In this document: piece after piece, positions 1 to 10,612 of the stretch | Numbering within the stretch: position 1 is the stretch's first letter | How the letters are laid out: every line of letters begins with the position of its first letter | Assembly (NCBI RefSeq): GCF_002269345.1 | Contig: NZ_CP022889.1 | Span: forward strand, 372,001 to 436,000 | Direction of reading: 5' to 3' | Source: Tsuneonella mangrovi | GTDB taxonomy: Bacteria > Pseudomonadota > Alphaproteobacteria > Sphingomonadales > Sphingomonadaceae | DNA length: 64,000 nt | Program-made: the position numbers and the translations under genes | The notes under the pieces: model-generated | Databases searched by the model: none | What the model saw: the letters and a program-made list of their open reading frames with translations, nothing else | What the model was told of the DNA's origin: nothing

Positions 1-485
1 GCGACGCGCGTGGGGCTATCGACCGACCCCGTGGGGGTCGACGGGCTCTTGGTGCCGACGCGACTCGTAGGCGAGGCTTGCCCTTTGGTGAGGCCGTAAA
101 TCTCGTTGTTGAACAGCATGATCTGCATGTTCACGTTGCGTCGCAGCACGTGCATCAGGTGATTGCCGCCGATCGACAGGCCGTCGCCGTCGCCGGTCAC
201 CAGCCAAACGTCGAGATCGGGATTGGCGAGCTTCACGCCGGTGGCGATCGCCGGCGCACGCCCATGGATCGTGTGGAAGCCGTAGGTCTCCATGTAATAG
301 GGGAACCGGCTCGAGCAGCCGATGCCGCTGATGAACACCGTGTTCGACGGATCGGCTCCGAGCTGCGGCAGCGTGCGTTGCACCGCCTTGAGGATCGCGT
401 AGTCCCCGCAGCCCGGGCACCAGCGGACCTCCTGGTCGGTCTCCCAGTCCTTGAGGGTAGTCTCGATCTTGACGGGGGCGTTCAT
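1..485 (-). CDS. korB: 2-oxoacid:ferredoxin oxidoreductase, beta subunit (partial, C-terminus outside window)
   Basis: This is the thiamine-pyrophosphate subunit of a 2-oxoacid:ferredoxin oxidoreductase, which decarboxylates a 2-oxoacid (2-oxoglutarate is the likely substrate) to the acyl-CoA and passes electrons to ferredoxin. About 161 residues are visible and the gene runs off the left edge. An N-terminal CPGCGDY motif (Cys23 and Cys26, presumed iron-sulfur ligands) is followed by GIGCSSRFPYY and the TPP/magnesium motif GDGDGLSIGGNH at residues 98-109, then FNNEIYGLTKGQ. The ATG overlaps the stop of the alpha-subunit gene by four bases (ATGA), so translation is probably coupled. Substrate specificity cannot be read from this fragment. 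Confidence 0.93.
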   Translation of the reverse strand, partial: MNAPVKIETTLKDWETDQEVRWCPGCGDYAILKAVQRTLPQLGADPSNTVFISGIGCSSRFPYYMETYGFHTIHGRAPAIATGVKLANPDLDVWLVTGDGDGLSIGGNHLMHVLRRNVNMQIMLFNNEIYGLTKGQASPTSRVGTKSPSTPTGSVDSPTRV

Positions 486-2365
486 GCCAGCGCTCCTTTG
501 ATCGCTCGTTCGATCTCGCCGATCGTGAAGGGTTGACCGCTGGTCTTGGTCAGCGGCTTGGCGTCGACCAGGTACTGGTCGCGCAGCACGGTCTTGAACT
601 GGCCGGCGTTCATCTCCGGCACCAATACCTGGTCGAAGCCCTTGAGCAATTCGCCCAAGTTCGCCGGAAGCGGCCAGATATGGCGCACGTGGATGTGGCT
701 GACGTCGAGCCCGGCACGGCGCGCACGGGCGACCGCCTGGTGGATCGGGCCGTAGGTGCTGCCCCACCCGACAACCGCGAGCTTGCCTTTTTTGCCGCCC
801 AGCGCGACTTGTTGGTCGCTGACCCGGATATTGGCGATCTTGTTGATGCGCGCATCGGTCATCTTCTGGTGGTTGCCCGGCGAGTAGTCGATGTGGCCGG
901 TATCGACCGCCTTCTCGATCCCGCCGATGCGATGCATCAGGCCCGGCGTGCCCGGCTTGATCCACGGGCGCGCACCCTTCTCGTCACGCTTGTAGGGCAG
1001 CAGCGTGGCGTTTCCGTCTTCGTCCATCGGCCCGTTGGGCTTGGTAAGGAAGGTCGCCGGGAAGCGCACGAACAGGTCCGGATCGGGCACCTTCCAAGGT
1101 TCGCTGGCGTTGGCAATATAGCCGTCGGTCAGCAGCATCACCGGGGTCATGTACTGCACCGCGATACGGCACGCTTCGATCGCACACTCGAACGCATCGC
1201 CCGGGCTGCGCGCGGCAATCACCGGCATCGGGGCATCGCCATTGCGGCCATAAACCGCCTGGTAAAGATCGCTCTGCTCGGTCTTGGTCGGCAGGCCGGT
1301 CGAGGGGCCGCCGCGCTGGCTATTGACGATCACCAGCGGCAGCTCGGTCATGATCGCGAGGCCCATCGCCTCGCCCTTGAGCGCAATGCCCGGGCCCGAC
1401 GAACTGGTGACGCCGAGGCTCCCGGCATAGCTTGCGCCGATTGCGGAACAGATCGCGGCGATCTCGTCTTCCGCCTGGAAGGTCGTGACGTTGAACTCCT
1501 TCATCCGCGCCAAGTGGTGCAAGATCGCTGAGGCCGGCGTGATCGGATAACCACCGAAGAACATCGGCAGGCGCAACAGCCGCGCGCCCGCCACCAGCCC
1601 GAGCGATACCGCCTCGGCACCGGTGATCGTGCGATAGAGTCCGGGCGCGGTCGGAACCGGGTCCATGTGAACCTGCCGCAGCGGCCCCGCCAGTTCGGCG
1701 GTCTCGCCGTAGGCATGTCCGGCATCGAGCGCGGCGATGTTGGCATCGGCGATCTCGGGCTTGCCCTTGAACTTGCCCCTCAGCCAGTCATGCAGCGGCT
1801 TCCGTGGGCGGTCGAACATCCATAGCGCCAGCCCCAGCGTCCACATGTTCTTGCAACGCAGCGCTTCCTTGTTGCCGAGACCGAACGGCTTCACTGCCTC
1901 CATGGTCATTGCCGAGATATCGAGCGGCAACACTTCGTACTTAGCCAGCGTGCCATCCTCGAGCGGGTTCGCCTCGTACTTGGCCTTGTCGAGGTTGCGC
2001 TTGGAGAATTCGCCAGTGTCGATGATGATCAGACCACCCGGCTTGATTGCGGGCAGGTTCACCTTGAGCGCCGCCGGGTTCATCGCCACGAGCACATCGG
2101 GTGCATCGCCCGCGGTATCGACCTCAGATGAACCGAAGTTGATCTGGAACGCCGAAACGCCGAACAGCGTGCCTTGCGGGGCGCGGATCTCCGCAGGGAA
2201 GTCCGGGAACGTCGCGAGGTCGTTGCCCGCGAGCGCGGTCGACAGCGTGAACTGCCCGCCGGTCAACTGCATCCCGTCCCCTGAATCGCCGGCAAATCGG
2301 ACGACGACCGCGTCTGGGCTGTTGGGTTTAGCGCTTTTCGCTACCGGGGCGGCTGTGCTCGCCAT
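482..2365 (-). CDS. korA: 2-oxoacid:ferredoxin oxidoreductase, fused gamma-alpha subunit
   Basis: This is the partner of the downstream beta subunit. The first ~200 residues form the gamma domain (FAGDSGDGMQLTGGQF, FPAEIRAPQGT) and the rest is the alpha domain of the pyruvate/2-oxoglutarate:ferredoxin oxidoreductase family (GNEA-like AEDEIAAICSAIGASYAG, SSSGPGIALKGEAMG, QRGGPSTGLPTKTEQSDL). I chose the ATG that follows an AAGGAT ribosome-binding site at about 7 bases, giving 627 residues. In-frame ATGs 5 and 12 codons further upstream lack such a site. Known members of this family replace or supplement the NAD-linked 2-oxoglutarate dehydrogenase complex. No ferredoxin gene is visible nearby. 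Confidence 0.93.
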   Translation of the reverse strand: MASTAAPVAKSAKPNSPDAVVVRFAGDSGDGMQLTGGQFTLSTALAGNDLATFPDFPAEIRAPQGTLFGVSAFQINFGSSEVDTAGDAPDVLVAMNPAALKVNLPAIKPGGLIIIDTGEFSKRNLDKAKYEANPLEDGTLAKYEVLPLDISAMTMEAVKPFGLGNKEALRCKNMWTLGLALWMFDRPRKPLHDWLRGKFKGKPEIADANIAALDAGHAYGETAELAGPLRQVHMDPVPTAPGLYRTITGAEAVSLGLVAGARLLRLPMFFGGYPITPASAILHHLARMKEFNVTTFQAEDEIAAICSAIGASYAGSLGVTSSSGPGIALKGEAMGLAIMTELPLVIVNSQRGGPSTGLPTKTEQSDLYQAVYGRNGDAPMPVIAARSPGDAFECAIEACRIAVQYMTPVMLLTDGYIANASEPWKVPDPDLFVRFPATFLTKPNGPMDEDGNATLLPYKRDEKGARPWIKPGTPGLMHRIGGIEKAVDTGHIDYSPGNHQKMTDARINKIANIRVSDQQVALGGKKGKLAVVGWGSTYGPIHQAVARARRAGLDVSHIHVRHIWPLPANLGELLKGFDQVLVPEMNAGQFKTVLRDQYLVDAKPLTKTSGQPFTIGEIERAIKGALA

Positions 2366-2546
2366 GTACCATCCTTGCATTGCGCCGTCGGATTGCGGCA
2401 CCTTGAATGTCTTGGGTGGTCGGCCCTATGCGGCGACACCCACTCCCGCAATCAAGTTTTTCTCGCAATCGGGCAAAATGTCGAGTGGTAAAACACCGTC
2501 ATATTGATAGTCTGGTTGCAAACACGAACCGATGAGAGGGGTTTTA

Positions 2547-3488
2547 GTGTCGTCAACAGACAACGCACCGCGCGACGATGTGCGCGCATTTCTCGATTTC
2601 ATGAATAGCCAGCCAAAGCCTGAAGGCCCGCCTGATGTGGCGGTAAGCCGGCAGGCCTACCGCGTGCTGAAGCAGATGACCAATCCCGATCCGGTTAAGC
2701 TTGCTGTCGTCCGGGATCTGGCGTGTCCAGGTCCAGCGGGCGACATTCCTGTGCGGTTCTACGATTCTCGCGAATCGCGCGATCCGGGTCCGGTCGTGCT
2801 TTTCTTCCACGGCGGCGGATACGTGATCGGGGATCTGGAGACACACAATTCGCTTTGCAACGAGCTTGCTGCGCGACTCGACTTGCCTGTGCTTGCGGTC
2901 GACTATCGCTGCGCGCCGGAACATCCTTTTCCCGCGCCGGTCGACGATTGCGAAGCAGCGGCAAGATGGCTGGCCACTAACCCTGCAGAGCTCGATCGGG
3001 AAGTCACAGGCATTGTGACGTTCGGGGTTAGCGCGGGCGCGAATGCTGCTCTCGTAATTGCCCGCTCCCTTGCCGACAATCCGGCCGAGCTGCCTATCCT
3101 GCTGCAGGTTTTGGGCTATCCGTGGGTTGATGATCTTGTTGGTGGTTCAATGGAAGAATTCGCTGAGAAGCATCTCCTCACTCGGGACACGATGGAATGG
3201 TTCTCGAGTTGCTACCAGCCGGAAGCGGGCAATCCACGCGCTTATCCCGCGCTTGCAACTGTCGATGGATTGCCACCGACAGTAATCGCTACCGCAGGGC
3301 TTGATCCGCTGCGCGACCAAGGTCGCAGTTACGCTGCAAAGCTTGTCGATGCCGGAATCGACGTTTGCTTTTTCGACATGAAGGGGCTGATTCACGACTT
3401 TATGACTCTGCGGAAAACTCTACCGAGCGCACAAACGGAGACACTCAAGGTTATCTCGGCCATGAAAATGATGCTTGGATTGGCTTAG
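2547..3488 (+). CDS. Alpha/beta hydrolase, HSL-type esterase/lipase
   Basis: This is a hormone-sensitive-lipase-family (bacterial family IV) carboxylesterase. The oxyanion-hole motif HGGGYVIGD lies near residue 87. The nucleophile elbow GVSAG is mid-protein, an aspartate sits in GLDPLRDQG, and the catalytic histidine is in LIHDF near the C-terminus. The whole triad is therefore visible. The length (about 313 residues) is typical and no signal peptide is seen, so a cytoplasmic enzyme is likely. I chose the GTG preceded by GAGAGGGG at 5 bases; an in-frame ATG five codons upstream has no ribosome-binding site. RppH starts five bases downstream, so the two are probably co-transcribed. The natural ester substrate is unknown. 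Confidence 0.9.
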   Translation: MSSTDNAPRDDVRAFLDFMNSQPKPEGPPDVAVSRQAYRVLKQMTNPDPVKLAVVRDLACPGPAGDIPVRFYDSRESRDPGPVVLFFHGGGYVIGDLETHNSLCNELAARLDLPVLAVDYRCAPEHPFPAPVDDCEAAARWLATNPAELDREVTGIVTFGVSAGANAALVIARSLADNPAELPILLQVLGYPWVDDLVGGSMEEFAEKHLLTRDTMEWFSSCYQPEAGNPRAYPALATVDGLPPTVIATAGLDPLRDQGRSYAAKLVDAGIDVCFFDMKGLIHDFMTLRKTLPSAQTETLKVISAMKMMLGLA

Positions 3489-3493
3489 CCAAA

Positions 3494-3976
3494 ATGAACG
3501 ACTTGAGCAGCCTGCCTTATCGCCCCTGCGTCGGTGTCATGCTCGTCAACCAGCACGGCAAGGCTTTCGTCGGGATGCGAATCGATAACCGGGACAGCGG
3601 CTTCTGGCAGATGCCGCAGGGTGGGATCGATCGCGGCGAAGATCCAGTCGTCGCCATGCATCGCGAATTGGCGGAGGAAACCGGGGTGGTCGCCGATCTT
3701 GTGTCCGTGCTCAAGCAGATGGACGAGCCGCTCCGCTACGATTTGCCCGATGAGCTTCTCGGCAAGTTATGGGGCGGCAAATATCGCGGGCAGGAACAGA
3801 CCTGGTTCCTTGCGCGGTTTCATGGTCCCGATGAGGCAATCGACCTGGCAGCGCACAGTCCGCCGGAATTCTGCGAATGGAAGTGGGCGGATCCGGAGCA
3901 GCTGCCGGACCTGATCGTGCCGTTCAAGAAGCGCGTCTATCGCGCGGTTCTCGAAGAGTTTCGCGACCTTATCTGA
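3494..3976 (+). CDS. rppH: RNA pyrophosphohydrolase (Nudix family)
   Basis: RppH removes pyrophosphate from the 5' end of mRNA and so starts RNase E-dependent decay. The 160-residue protein opens with LPYRPCVGVMLVN and carries QMPQGGIDRGEDP running into the Nudix box, with RELAEETGV as the metal-binding helix. It continues with YDLPDELLGKLWGGKYRGQ and the QTWFLARF strand, both typical of the RppH/IalA group and not of generic Nudix hydrolases. It begins five bases after the esterase stop and has no strong ribosome-binding site of its own, so it probably depends on upstream translation. Function is inferred from family. Confidence 0.93.
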   Translation: MNDLSSLPYRPCVGVMLVNQHGKAFVGMRIDNRDSGFWQMPQGGIDRGEDPVVAMHRELAEETGVVADLVSVLKQMDEPLRYDLPDELLGKLWGGKYRGQEQTWFLARFHGPDEAIDLAAHSPPEFCEWKWADPEQLPDLIVPFKKRVYRAVLEEFRDLI

Positions 3977-3977
3977 C

Positions 3978-4484
3978 CTAGTTCTGCTGGGTCACTGAAG
4001 AATCGGGCATCACCGCTTCGGCAGTGAGGATTCGCTGTTGCGGGCCCTTCGCGATGGCCGCAGCAAGCTGGCGCGTAGCGGGGCAGTTCGGCCCGCAGAG
4101 CGTTTCGAGCTTGGCGAGGTTGCGATTGGCCTTCTCGACCGCGCCCTTTTCAACGAGTGCGGTGCCTTCGCCCGAGATCGCCTCAAGGTTCTTCGGATCG
4201 AGCCGCATTGCGTCGCGGTAATAGCGGATTGCCTTGCCCTGCAGCCCGTTGATACGAGCCGCATCGCCAAGGTCGTTGAATATCTCCGGAGAGCCAGGAT
4301 CGACCGCGAGTGCTGCCTCGAACGCATCGATTGCCTGTTCCGTTTGCCCGGCGTCGAGCGCTGCACGACCTTGCGAGAGCAGTGCCACTGCGCGCGGGTC
4401 GGTAACCCGGTCGGCACCCTGCCCCATGCTCGCAGTCAGTGCGAAAACCATCGCAACGGCGGTGGCGGGTGCAGCGAAACGCAT
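3978..4484 (-). CDS. Secreted tetratricopeptide-repeat protein
   Basis: This is a 168-residue protein with an N-terminal signal peptide (hydrophobic stretch within the first 22 residues, ending ASMGQGA). About two TPR units follow (ALLSQGRAALDAGQTEQAID, then PEIFNDLGDAARINGLQGKA). A conserved-looking CGPNC pair lies near the C-terminus. The ATG is preceded by AAGGAG at 6-7 bases, which favours it over an in-frame ATG 16 codons upstream. It is likely periplasmic and TPRs suggest a protein-binding role, but no partner can be named. It is transcribed in the same direction as the rRNA methyltransferase upstream, about 60 bases away. Confidence 0.85.
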   Translation of the reverse strand: MRFAAPATAVAMVFALTASMGQGADRVTDPRAVALLSQGRAALDAGQTEQAIDAFEAALAVDPGSPEIFNDLGDAARINGLQGKAIRYYRDAMRLDPKNLEAISGEGTALVEKGAVEKANRNLAKLETLCGPNCPATRQLAAAIAKGPQQRILTAEAVMPDSSVTQQN

Positions 4485-4543
4485 CAGCAACTCCTTGAAA
4501 TTCGAGCCATCGAAAAGTTCAACAGCAGACATAACGTCTCAAG

Positions 4544-5725
4544 TTAACATGCGCGAGCCAGCCGCGCGATGAAAAATCCGTCCGTGCCGTCATGGAACTG
4601 CGAAAGCCGCAAACCCTTACCGCGTGGCGTCCCTGCCGGAAGATCGAGAGCTTCGGCGCTCCATTGCTCGTTAGCGGCGAGGAATGCCTCGATCCTGTCG
4701 CTGCCCTCGGTGTCAAGCAGTGAGCAGGTGATAAAGACAAGCCGACCACCCGGCTGAACAAGTTGTGACGCAATTTCAAGCAGTCGCGACTGGATGTCTG
4801 CAAATCGCGCCAGTCTTTCGGGCGTCAGCCGCCAGCGACCTTCGGGGCTGCGTCGCCACGTCCCGGTCCCCGAACATGGCGCATCGACCAACACCGTATC
4901 AGCCTTGCCCGCAAAGCCATCTAACGCAGCGAGTTCCTTGCCCGGATCGAGCAAACGGGTCTCGATCATCCCTGCCCCCGCCCGTTCAGCGCGCGGCACG
5001 AGGCGCGACAGGCGCGTCCGGTCGGAATCGCACGCGAGCAAGGTGCCGCGATTGTCCATTGCCGCTGCCAGCGCGAGCGTCTTGCCTCCCGCACCTGCGC
5101 ACAGGTCGATCACGGTTTCGCCGGGTGCGGCCGGCACTGCCAGACATGCCAGCTGACTGCCAAGGTCCTGCACTTCGATCCGGCCATCCTTGAATGCGTC
5201 CCACTGCTCGACCGGGGTTCCCGCCGGATAGCGAAGCGCTTGCGGAGCGACGAGGCGCTCGCCGATTTCTGGAAGTTCGAGCGTATCGCGATCGGCTTTG
5301 AGCGCATTCACCCGGACATCGAGCGGAGCCCGATCAAGCAAGCTGAACGCTTCCTCGGAGTCGACGCCGGATTGACTGAGAGCTTTCGCCAGCCAGTCCG
5401 GTGCCACGCCGCCCTTAGCGACTGGTTCGTCAGTCGAGATTGGCGCTGGTCCGTGCGTCGATCCGTCGAACAGCGGCGCAATTGCCGGATCGACCTCCGC
5501 CAACCGCAACATGGCTGCGCGTCCGCTTGCCGGGACCGGGCCGCACGCACGGATCGCAGCATAGACCATTTCGCGCACTGCACGCCGGTCTTTCGATCCC
5601 GCGTAGCGACGTTGGCGGAAATAGTCCGACACGATCCGGTCGGCCGGCGCGCCGCCGGCCTGTGCGGCCGAGATTACCGCATCGAGCAGTTCGATCGCAG
5701 CCTGGACCCGCGCCGCCGGGGTCAT
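4544..5725 (-). CDS. rsmB: RsmB/NOP-family rRNA (cytosine-5-)-methyltransferase
   Basis: This is an S-adenosylmethionine-dependent m5C RNA methyltransferase, probably acting on 16S rRNA (C967 in Escherichia coli numbering). Visible motifs are the SAM-binding DLCAGAGGKTLALAA, the motif IV DAPCSGTGTWRR containing one key cysteine, and motif VI TCSLL containing the second. The protein has 393 residues. The N-terminal NusB-like part is short and divergent compared with classical RsmB, so another NOP-family target is possible. It starts three bases after the guaB stop, consistent with an operon. Confidence 0.85.
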   Translation of the reverse strand: MTPAARVQAAIELLDAVISAAQAGGAPADRIVSDYFRQRRYAGSKDRRAVREMVYAAIRACGPVPASGRAAMLRLAEVDPAIAPLFDGSTHGPAPISTDEPVAKGGVAPDWLAKALSQSGVDSEEAFSLLDRAPLDVRVNALKADRDTLELPEIGERLVAPQALRYPAGTPVEQWDAFKDGRIEVQDLGSQLACLAVPAAPGETVIDLCAGAGGKTLALAAAMDNRGTLLACDSDRTRLSRLVPRAERAGAGMIETRLLDPGKELAALDGFAGKADTVLVDAPCSGTGTWRRSPEGRWRLTPERLARFADIQSRLLEIASQLVQPGGRLVFITCSLLDTEGSDRIEAFLAANEQWSAEALDLPAGTPRGKGLRLSQFHDGTDGFFIARLARAC

Positions 5726-5728
5726 GGC

Positions 5729-7228
<1,500 letters not shown>

Positions 7229-7251
7229 CTAACGAGACTGTGTGACGACCG

Positions 7252-8745
7252 CTAGTGGGCTGGAGGGATATTTTTCGTGCTGCCCGGCCAGTCGAGCGTA
7301 TTGGCGAAGAAGCGCACCAGTCTGATGTGCAGCAGGGTGTCGTCGACCGCACCGCCCAGTTCGATCCCGCCGATCTCGTCCGAAGGCTTGTGATAGCGCT
7401 CGGCCATGAACTTATCGAACGGCTTGCCGGAAGCATAAGCGCTACTGACCGAAATGGCCGGCACGTCATGCTGTAGCAATGCCCAGCCATCCTGCCTCCG
7501 GACGAATTGTGAAGCCACCGTTTCGTCGCCCATTTCCCTGCCGGACTCGCGAACTATCTTCTCCACCGCCGCATCGAGCGTCGTGAGGCCCTTGCCGACG
7601 ATAGCCACCGGGCTTCCACCAGGGGCGATTGCAACCGAATCGAGATTGAAGGCGGCAACGATAGTGTCGAGCGGGATCGGCGGGTTCTCGGTGAATGCTT
7701 CTGCCCCGAGCAATCCGCGTTCCTCCGCCGTTGTCGCGAGGAAATAGACGTCACGATCGAGCTTGGGACCGCTGCCTAGCTTGCGGGCGAGTTCGGTCAT
7801 CACGGCAACCCCGCTGGCATTGTCGACCGCGCCGTTGCAGATCCGGTCGGCCGCACCCGGCGGCGCGCACTCACTACCGAAGTGGTCCCAGTGCGCGAGG
7901 ATCAGGACCGCGCCATCCCGTGGGCGCTTGCCCGGCAGCTTGCCGATCAGGTTGAAGCTGCGCGCCGTGCCGATGTCCGACGTTGCTTCGATCGACGCGG
8001 AGATACGAAGCGGCACCGGCTTGAAATCGGCTTGCGATGCAGCCTGGACCAGATTGGCAAAGCGCGTTGCACCAACCATGCGTTCTGCAGCGTCACGGGT
8101 AACATAGCCGTCGATCGTCGAGATGGCGTCCGTACCGGCGAGGCGATAGAGGCCCCTGCGGCGCTCCTCGGCGAGGTGCGCAAGCTCGTCATCGTCGGCA
8201 ACCACCGCGAGCACCGCCGATGCACCTGCGCGGAGCAAGGCCTCGCGCTGCTCCACATCGCCTTCGTGATCCCACAGCATCATTGCGACCCGGCCGGCGA
8301 GCTCCGATTGGTCGAGTCCGGCCCCCGCATTGCCCACGAACAGGACAGGCGCACGTTCGATCAGGCCGCGCGCGCCCGAAGTGTAGACCATTGCGCTTCC
8401 CGTCGGCAGCGCGATCTGGCGGCCGGATCGCACAACCTTGAGGGTGCCGACCGCGGGCGTCGTGAAAGCGAGTTCGACCGGGGCGAACCACGGGTGGGCA
8501 GGGTCGTTCGTGCCCGACTCCAGCCCGGCCACCTGCCATGCCCGCGAGAGGTAGCGCAGGGTTTTCGCTTCGCCTTCGGTGCCCGGTTGCCTGCCGCCGA
8601 AGTCGTCGCTGGCGAGCGTTGCAATGTCCGATCGCAGGGCGTCTTCGATCTGGGCGCGCTGGTTTACCGGGTTATCAGCCTTCTCGCGCGGGACCGGCGC
8701 GCATGCAGCAAGCAATGCCAGCACAATGATCGCCGCGCCGCGCAT
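7252..8745 (-). CDS. M28-family zinc aminopeptidase, lipoprotein with PA domain
   Basis: This is a predicted envelope-anchored metallopeptidase of 497 residues. A lipoprotein signal ends in the lipobox LLAAC, so the mature protein should be lipidated at the cysteine near residue 15. A protease-associated (PA) insert spans the middle. The M28 dizinc site is complete: AHWDHFG, NGAVDNASG, TAEERGLLG, FNLDSV and the final QHDVPAISVS histidine. The gene has a GGGGG ribosome-binding site and lies directly upstream of guaB on the same strand. Substrate (N-terminal residues of peptides) is inferred from family only. Confidence 0.92.
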   Translation of the reverse strand: MRGAAIIVLALLAACAPVPREKADNPVNQRAQIEDALRSDIATLASDDFGGRQPGTEGEAKTLRYLSRAWQVAGLESGTNDPAHPWFAPVELAFTTPAVGTLKVVRSGRQIALPTGSAMVYTSGARGLIERAPVLFVGNAGAGLDQSELAGRVAMMLWDHEGDVEQREALLRAGASAVLAVVADDDELAHLAEERRRGLYRLAGTDAISTIDGYVTRDAAERMVGATRFANLVQAASQADFKPVPLRISASIEATSDIGTARSFNLIGKLPGKRPRDGAVLILAHWDHFGSECAPPGAADRICNGAVDNASGVAVMTELARKLGSGPKLDRDVYFLATTAEERGLLGAEAFTENPPIPLDTIVAAFNLDSVAIAPGGSPVAIVGKGLTTLDAAVEKIVRESGREMGDETVASQFVRRQDGWALLQHDVPAISVSSAYASGKPFDKFMAERYHKPSDEIGGIELGGAVDDTLLHIRLVRFFANTLDWPGSTKNIPPAH

Positions 8746-8771
8746 TTGCCCCCTGCTAGCCCCCTATTCCG

Positions 8772-9527
8772 TCACTCGGCAGTCCAGCCGCCGTCAATGC
8801 TCCAGTTCGCGCCGGTGACATTGCCCGCTTCCTCACGGCAGAGAAACACGGCGAGCGCCCCGATTTCGTTCGGCTGCACGAAGCGCTTGGTTGGTTGCTT
8901 CGCGAGCAGGACATCGTTGATCACTTCCTCGCGGCTCAATCCCCGCGCCTTCATCGTGTCGGGGATCTGCCCTTCGATCAGCGGCGTCCACACGTATCCC
9001 GGGCTGATGCAGTTCGCGGTCACCCCGGTCTGCGCCAGTTCAAGCGCGATGGTCTTGGTAAAGCCGTCAATCCCGTGCTTCGAAGCATTGTAGGCGCTCT
9101 TGAACGGCGATGCCGTCTTCGAATGGGCGCTGGCGGTGTTGATGATCCGGCCCCAGCCCTGCGCCTTCATGTGCGGCACTGCGAGGCGCGTGGTGTGAAA
9201 CGCGGCTGTAAGGTTCAACGCAATGATCAGGTTCCACTTGTCGATCGGAAATTCGTCGACCGGTGCGACATGCTGCATCCCGGCGTTGTTGACGAGGATA
9301 TCGATCGGCCCTGCACGCTCCATCAGCTCTTCGCAACCGGTGGCTGTGGTCAGGTCCGCGCCGACATGTGTTGCCTCCAGCTCTTCGCGCAAAGAGGCAA
9401 TTTCGCCTTCGTCACCAAAGCCGTTGAGCACGACTTCCGCCCCTTCGGAATGGAGTGCACGGGCCACGGCCAGGCCGATCCCGGAAGTGGAGCCGGTGAC
9501 GAGTGCACGCTTGCCGGAAAGAAACAT
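8772..9527 (-). CDS. bdhA: 3-hydroxybutyrate dehydrogenase (SDR family)
   Basis: This enzyme converts D-3-hydroxybutyrate to acetoacetate with NAD+, used in polyhydroxybutyrate and ketone-body turnover. The 251-residue protein has the Rossmann motif TGSTSGIG, NNAG, a catalytic serine in NTASAHS and YNASK. The C-terminal signature SPGYVWTPLIEGQIPDT followed by VLLAKQPTKRFV is characteristic of 3-hydroxybutyrate dehydrogenases within the SDRs. The ATG is preceded by GGAGG, which rules out the longer frame beginning 31 codons upstream. It is divergent from the zinc-peptidase gene at 9662. Confidence 0.92.
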   Translation of the reverse strand: MFLSGKRALVTGSTSGIGLAVARALHSEGAEVVLNGFGDEGEIASLREELEATHVGADLTTATGCEELMERAGPIDILVNNAGMQHVAPVDEFPIDKWNLIIALNLTAAFHTTRLAVPHMKAQGWGRIINTASAHSKTASPFKSAYNASKHGIDGFTKTIALELAQTGVTANCISPGYVWTPLIEGQIPDTMKARGLSREEVINDVLLAKQPTKRFVQPNEIGALAVFLCREEAGNVTGANWSIDGGWTAE

Positions 9528-9661
9528 CAGTGCCTCCAATTGCGGTGAACGGGATTCATGTCGTTGCAAGTGCTCTTGCGCTCTGTGCCCCGCCTGTCCA
9601 GACTTATCGCCGGAGATCACGGCAATTTGCAGCGATTCCCGCGCATTCGAAGGGGAGTACG

Positions 9662-10540
9662 ATGCGGCTCAACAGGTTCAACCCGGCGAACATCCGTGTC
9701 CGGGGCGGTGAAAGCGGACGGAGAATTCCCGGCGGAGCGGGTGGCGGCATTGGTCTCGGAACGTTGGTGATCGTACTGATCGCGGCTTATTTCTTCGGCG
9801 TCGACCCGGCACAAATGCTCGGTAACATCGACCAATCGGGCCCAACGACCCAGCAATTGCCCGATAGCCGCCCGGCAGGCGCGTCCCAGTCCGTCGAGGC
9901 GCTCTGTACGCAAAACCAATACGCTACCGAAGCCTGCAATGCGCTCCAGTCGCTCAACCAGACGTGGGGGCCGGAATTCCAGCGCGCGAATATCCAATTC
10001 GAACAACCCGAACTCGTTTTCTACAGCGGAGGAACCGCATCCGGTTGTGGCGCAGCCCAGTCGGCAATGGGGCCGTTCTACTGTCCGGCGGACGAAGGCA
10101 TCTACATTGACACCAGTTTCTACGACCAGCTCGCCCGGCAGCTGGGGGCAAAGGGTGATTTTGCGCGCTACTATGTGATCGCGCACGAATACGGCCACCA
10201 TATCCAGAAGCTAACCGGGGTGGCAGACGCGATCCGCAGCGCGCAGCAGCAGAACCCGGTTGCCGCAAATCAACTGCAGGTGCGGATGGAACTCCAGGCC
10301 GATTGCTACGCCGGGGTCTGGGCGGGAAAGAACCGCAACCTGATCGATCCGGGCGACTTCGAGGAAGGCATGACCGCTGCCAGTGCAATCGGTGACGACA
10401 CGCTGATGCGCAATGCCGGTAGACGGGTCGATACCGACAGTTTCACCCACGGCTCCAGTGCACAGCGGATGCAAGCGCTCAGGGAAGGAATGCAAAGTGG
10501 GTCCGCATCGGCTTGCAGCCATTATGTCAGGCTGACTTAA
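9662..10540 (+). CDS. YpfJ-like neutral zinc metallopeptidase, membrane anchored
   Basis: This 292-residue protein has a basic N-terminus, a glycine-rich GGAGGGIG and a single transmembrane segment at about residues 30-47. A periplasmic domain follows with the zinc motif AHEYGHHIQ and, downstream, the probable third ligand in MELQADCYAG. Four cysteines in the domain could form disulfides. This arrangement matches the YpfJ/putative neutral zinc metallopeptidase family, whose physiological substrate is not known to me. A GAAGGGGAG ribosome-binding site fixes the start. It converges on the blaR1-like gene. Confidence 0.9.
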   Translation: MRLNRFNPANIRVRGGESGRRIPGGAGGGIGLGTLVIVLIAAYFFGVDPAQMLGNIDQSGPTTQQLPDSRPAGASQSVEALCTQNQYATEACNALQSLNQTWGPEFQRANIQFEQPELVFYSGGTASGCGAAQSAMGPFYCPADEGIYIDTSFYDQLARQLGAKGDFARYYVIAHEYGHHIQKLTGVADAIRSAQQQNPVAANQLQVRMELQADCYAGVWAGKNRNLIDPGDFEEGMTAASAIGDDTLMRNAGRRVDTDSFTHGSSAQRMQALREGMQSGSASACSHYVRLT

Positions 10541-10555
10541 GCAGCACTCAGCAAA

Positions 10556-10585
10556 TCGGGGGCAGCGCTCGCACACCGCCCCCGA
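10556..10585. terminator. Inverted repeat between convergent genes, terminator-like
   Basis: Perfect 8-bp arms TCGGGGGC and GCCCCCGA are separated by 14 bases between the zinc-peptidase stop and the blaR1-like stop. There is no real T-run on either side (only ATTTGC on the minus strand), so it may slow polymerase from both directions or may only be a structure in the mRNA tails. Confidence 0.4.
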
Positions 10586-10612
10586 CAGGCTCTCCCACCC
10601 AGGAAGGAAAAA

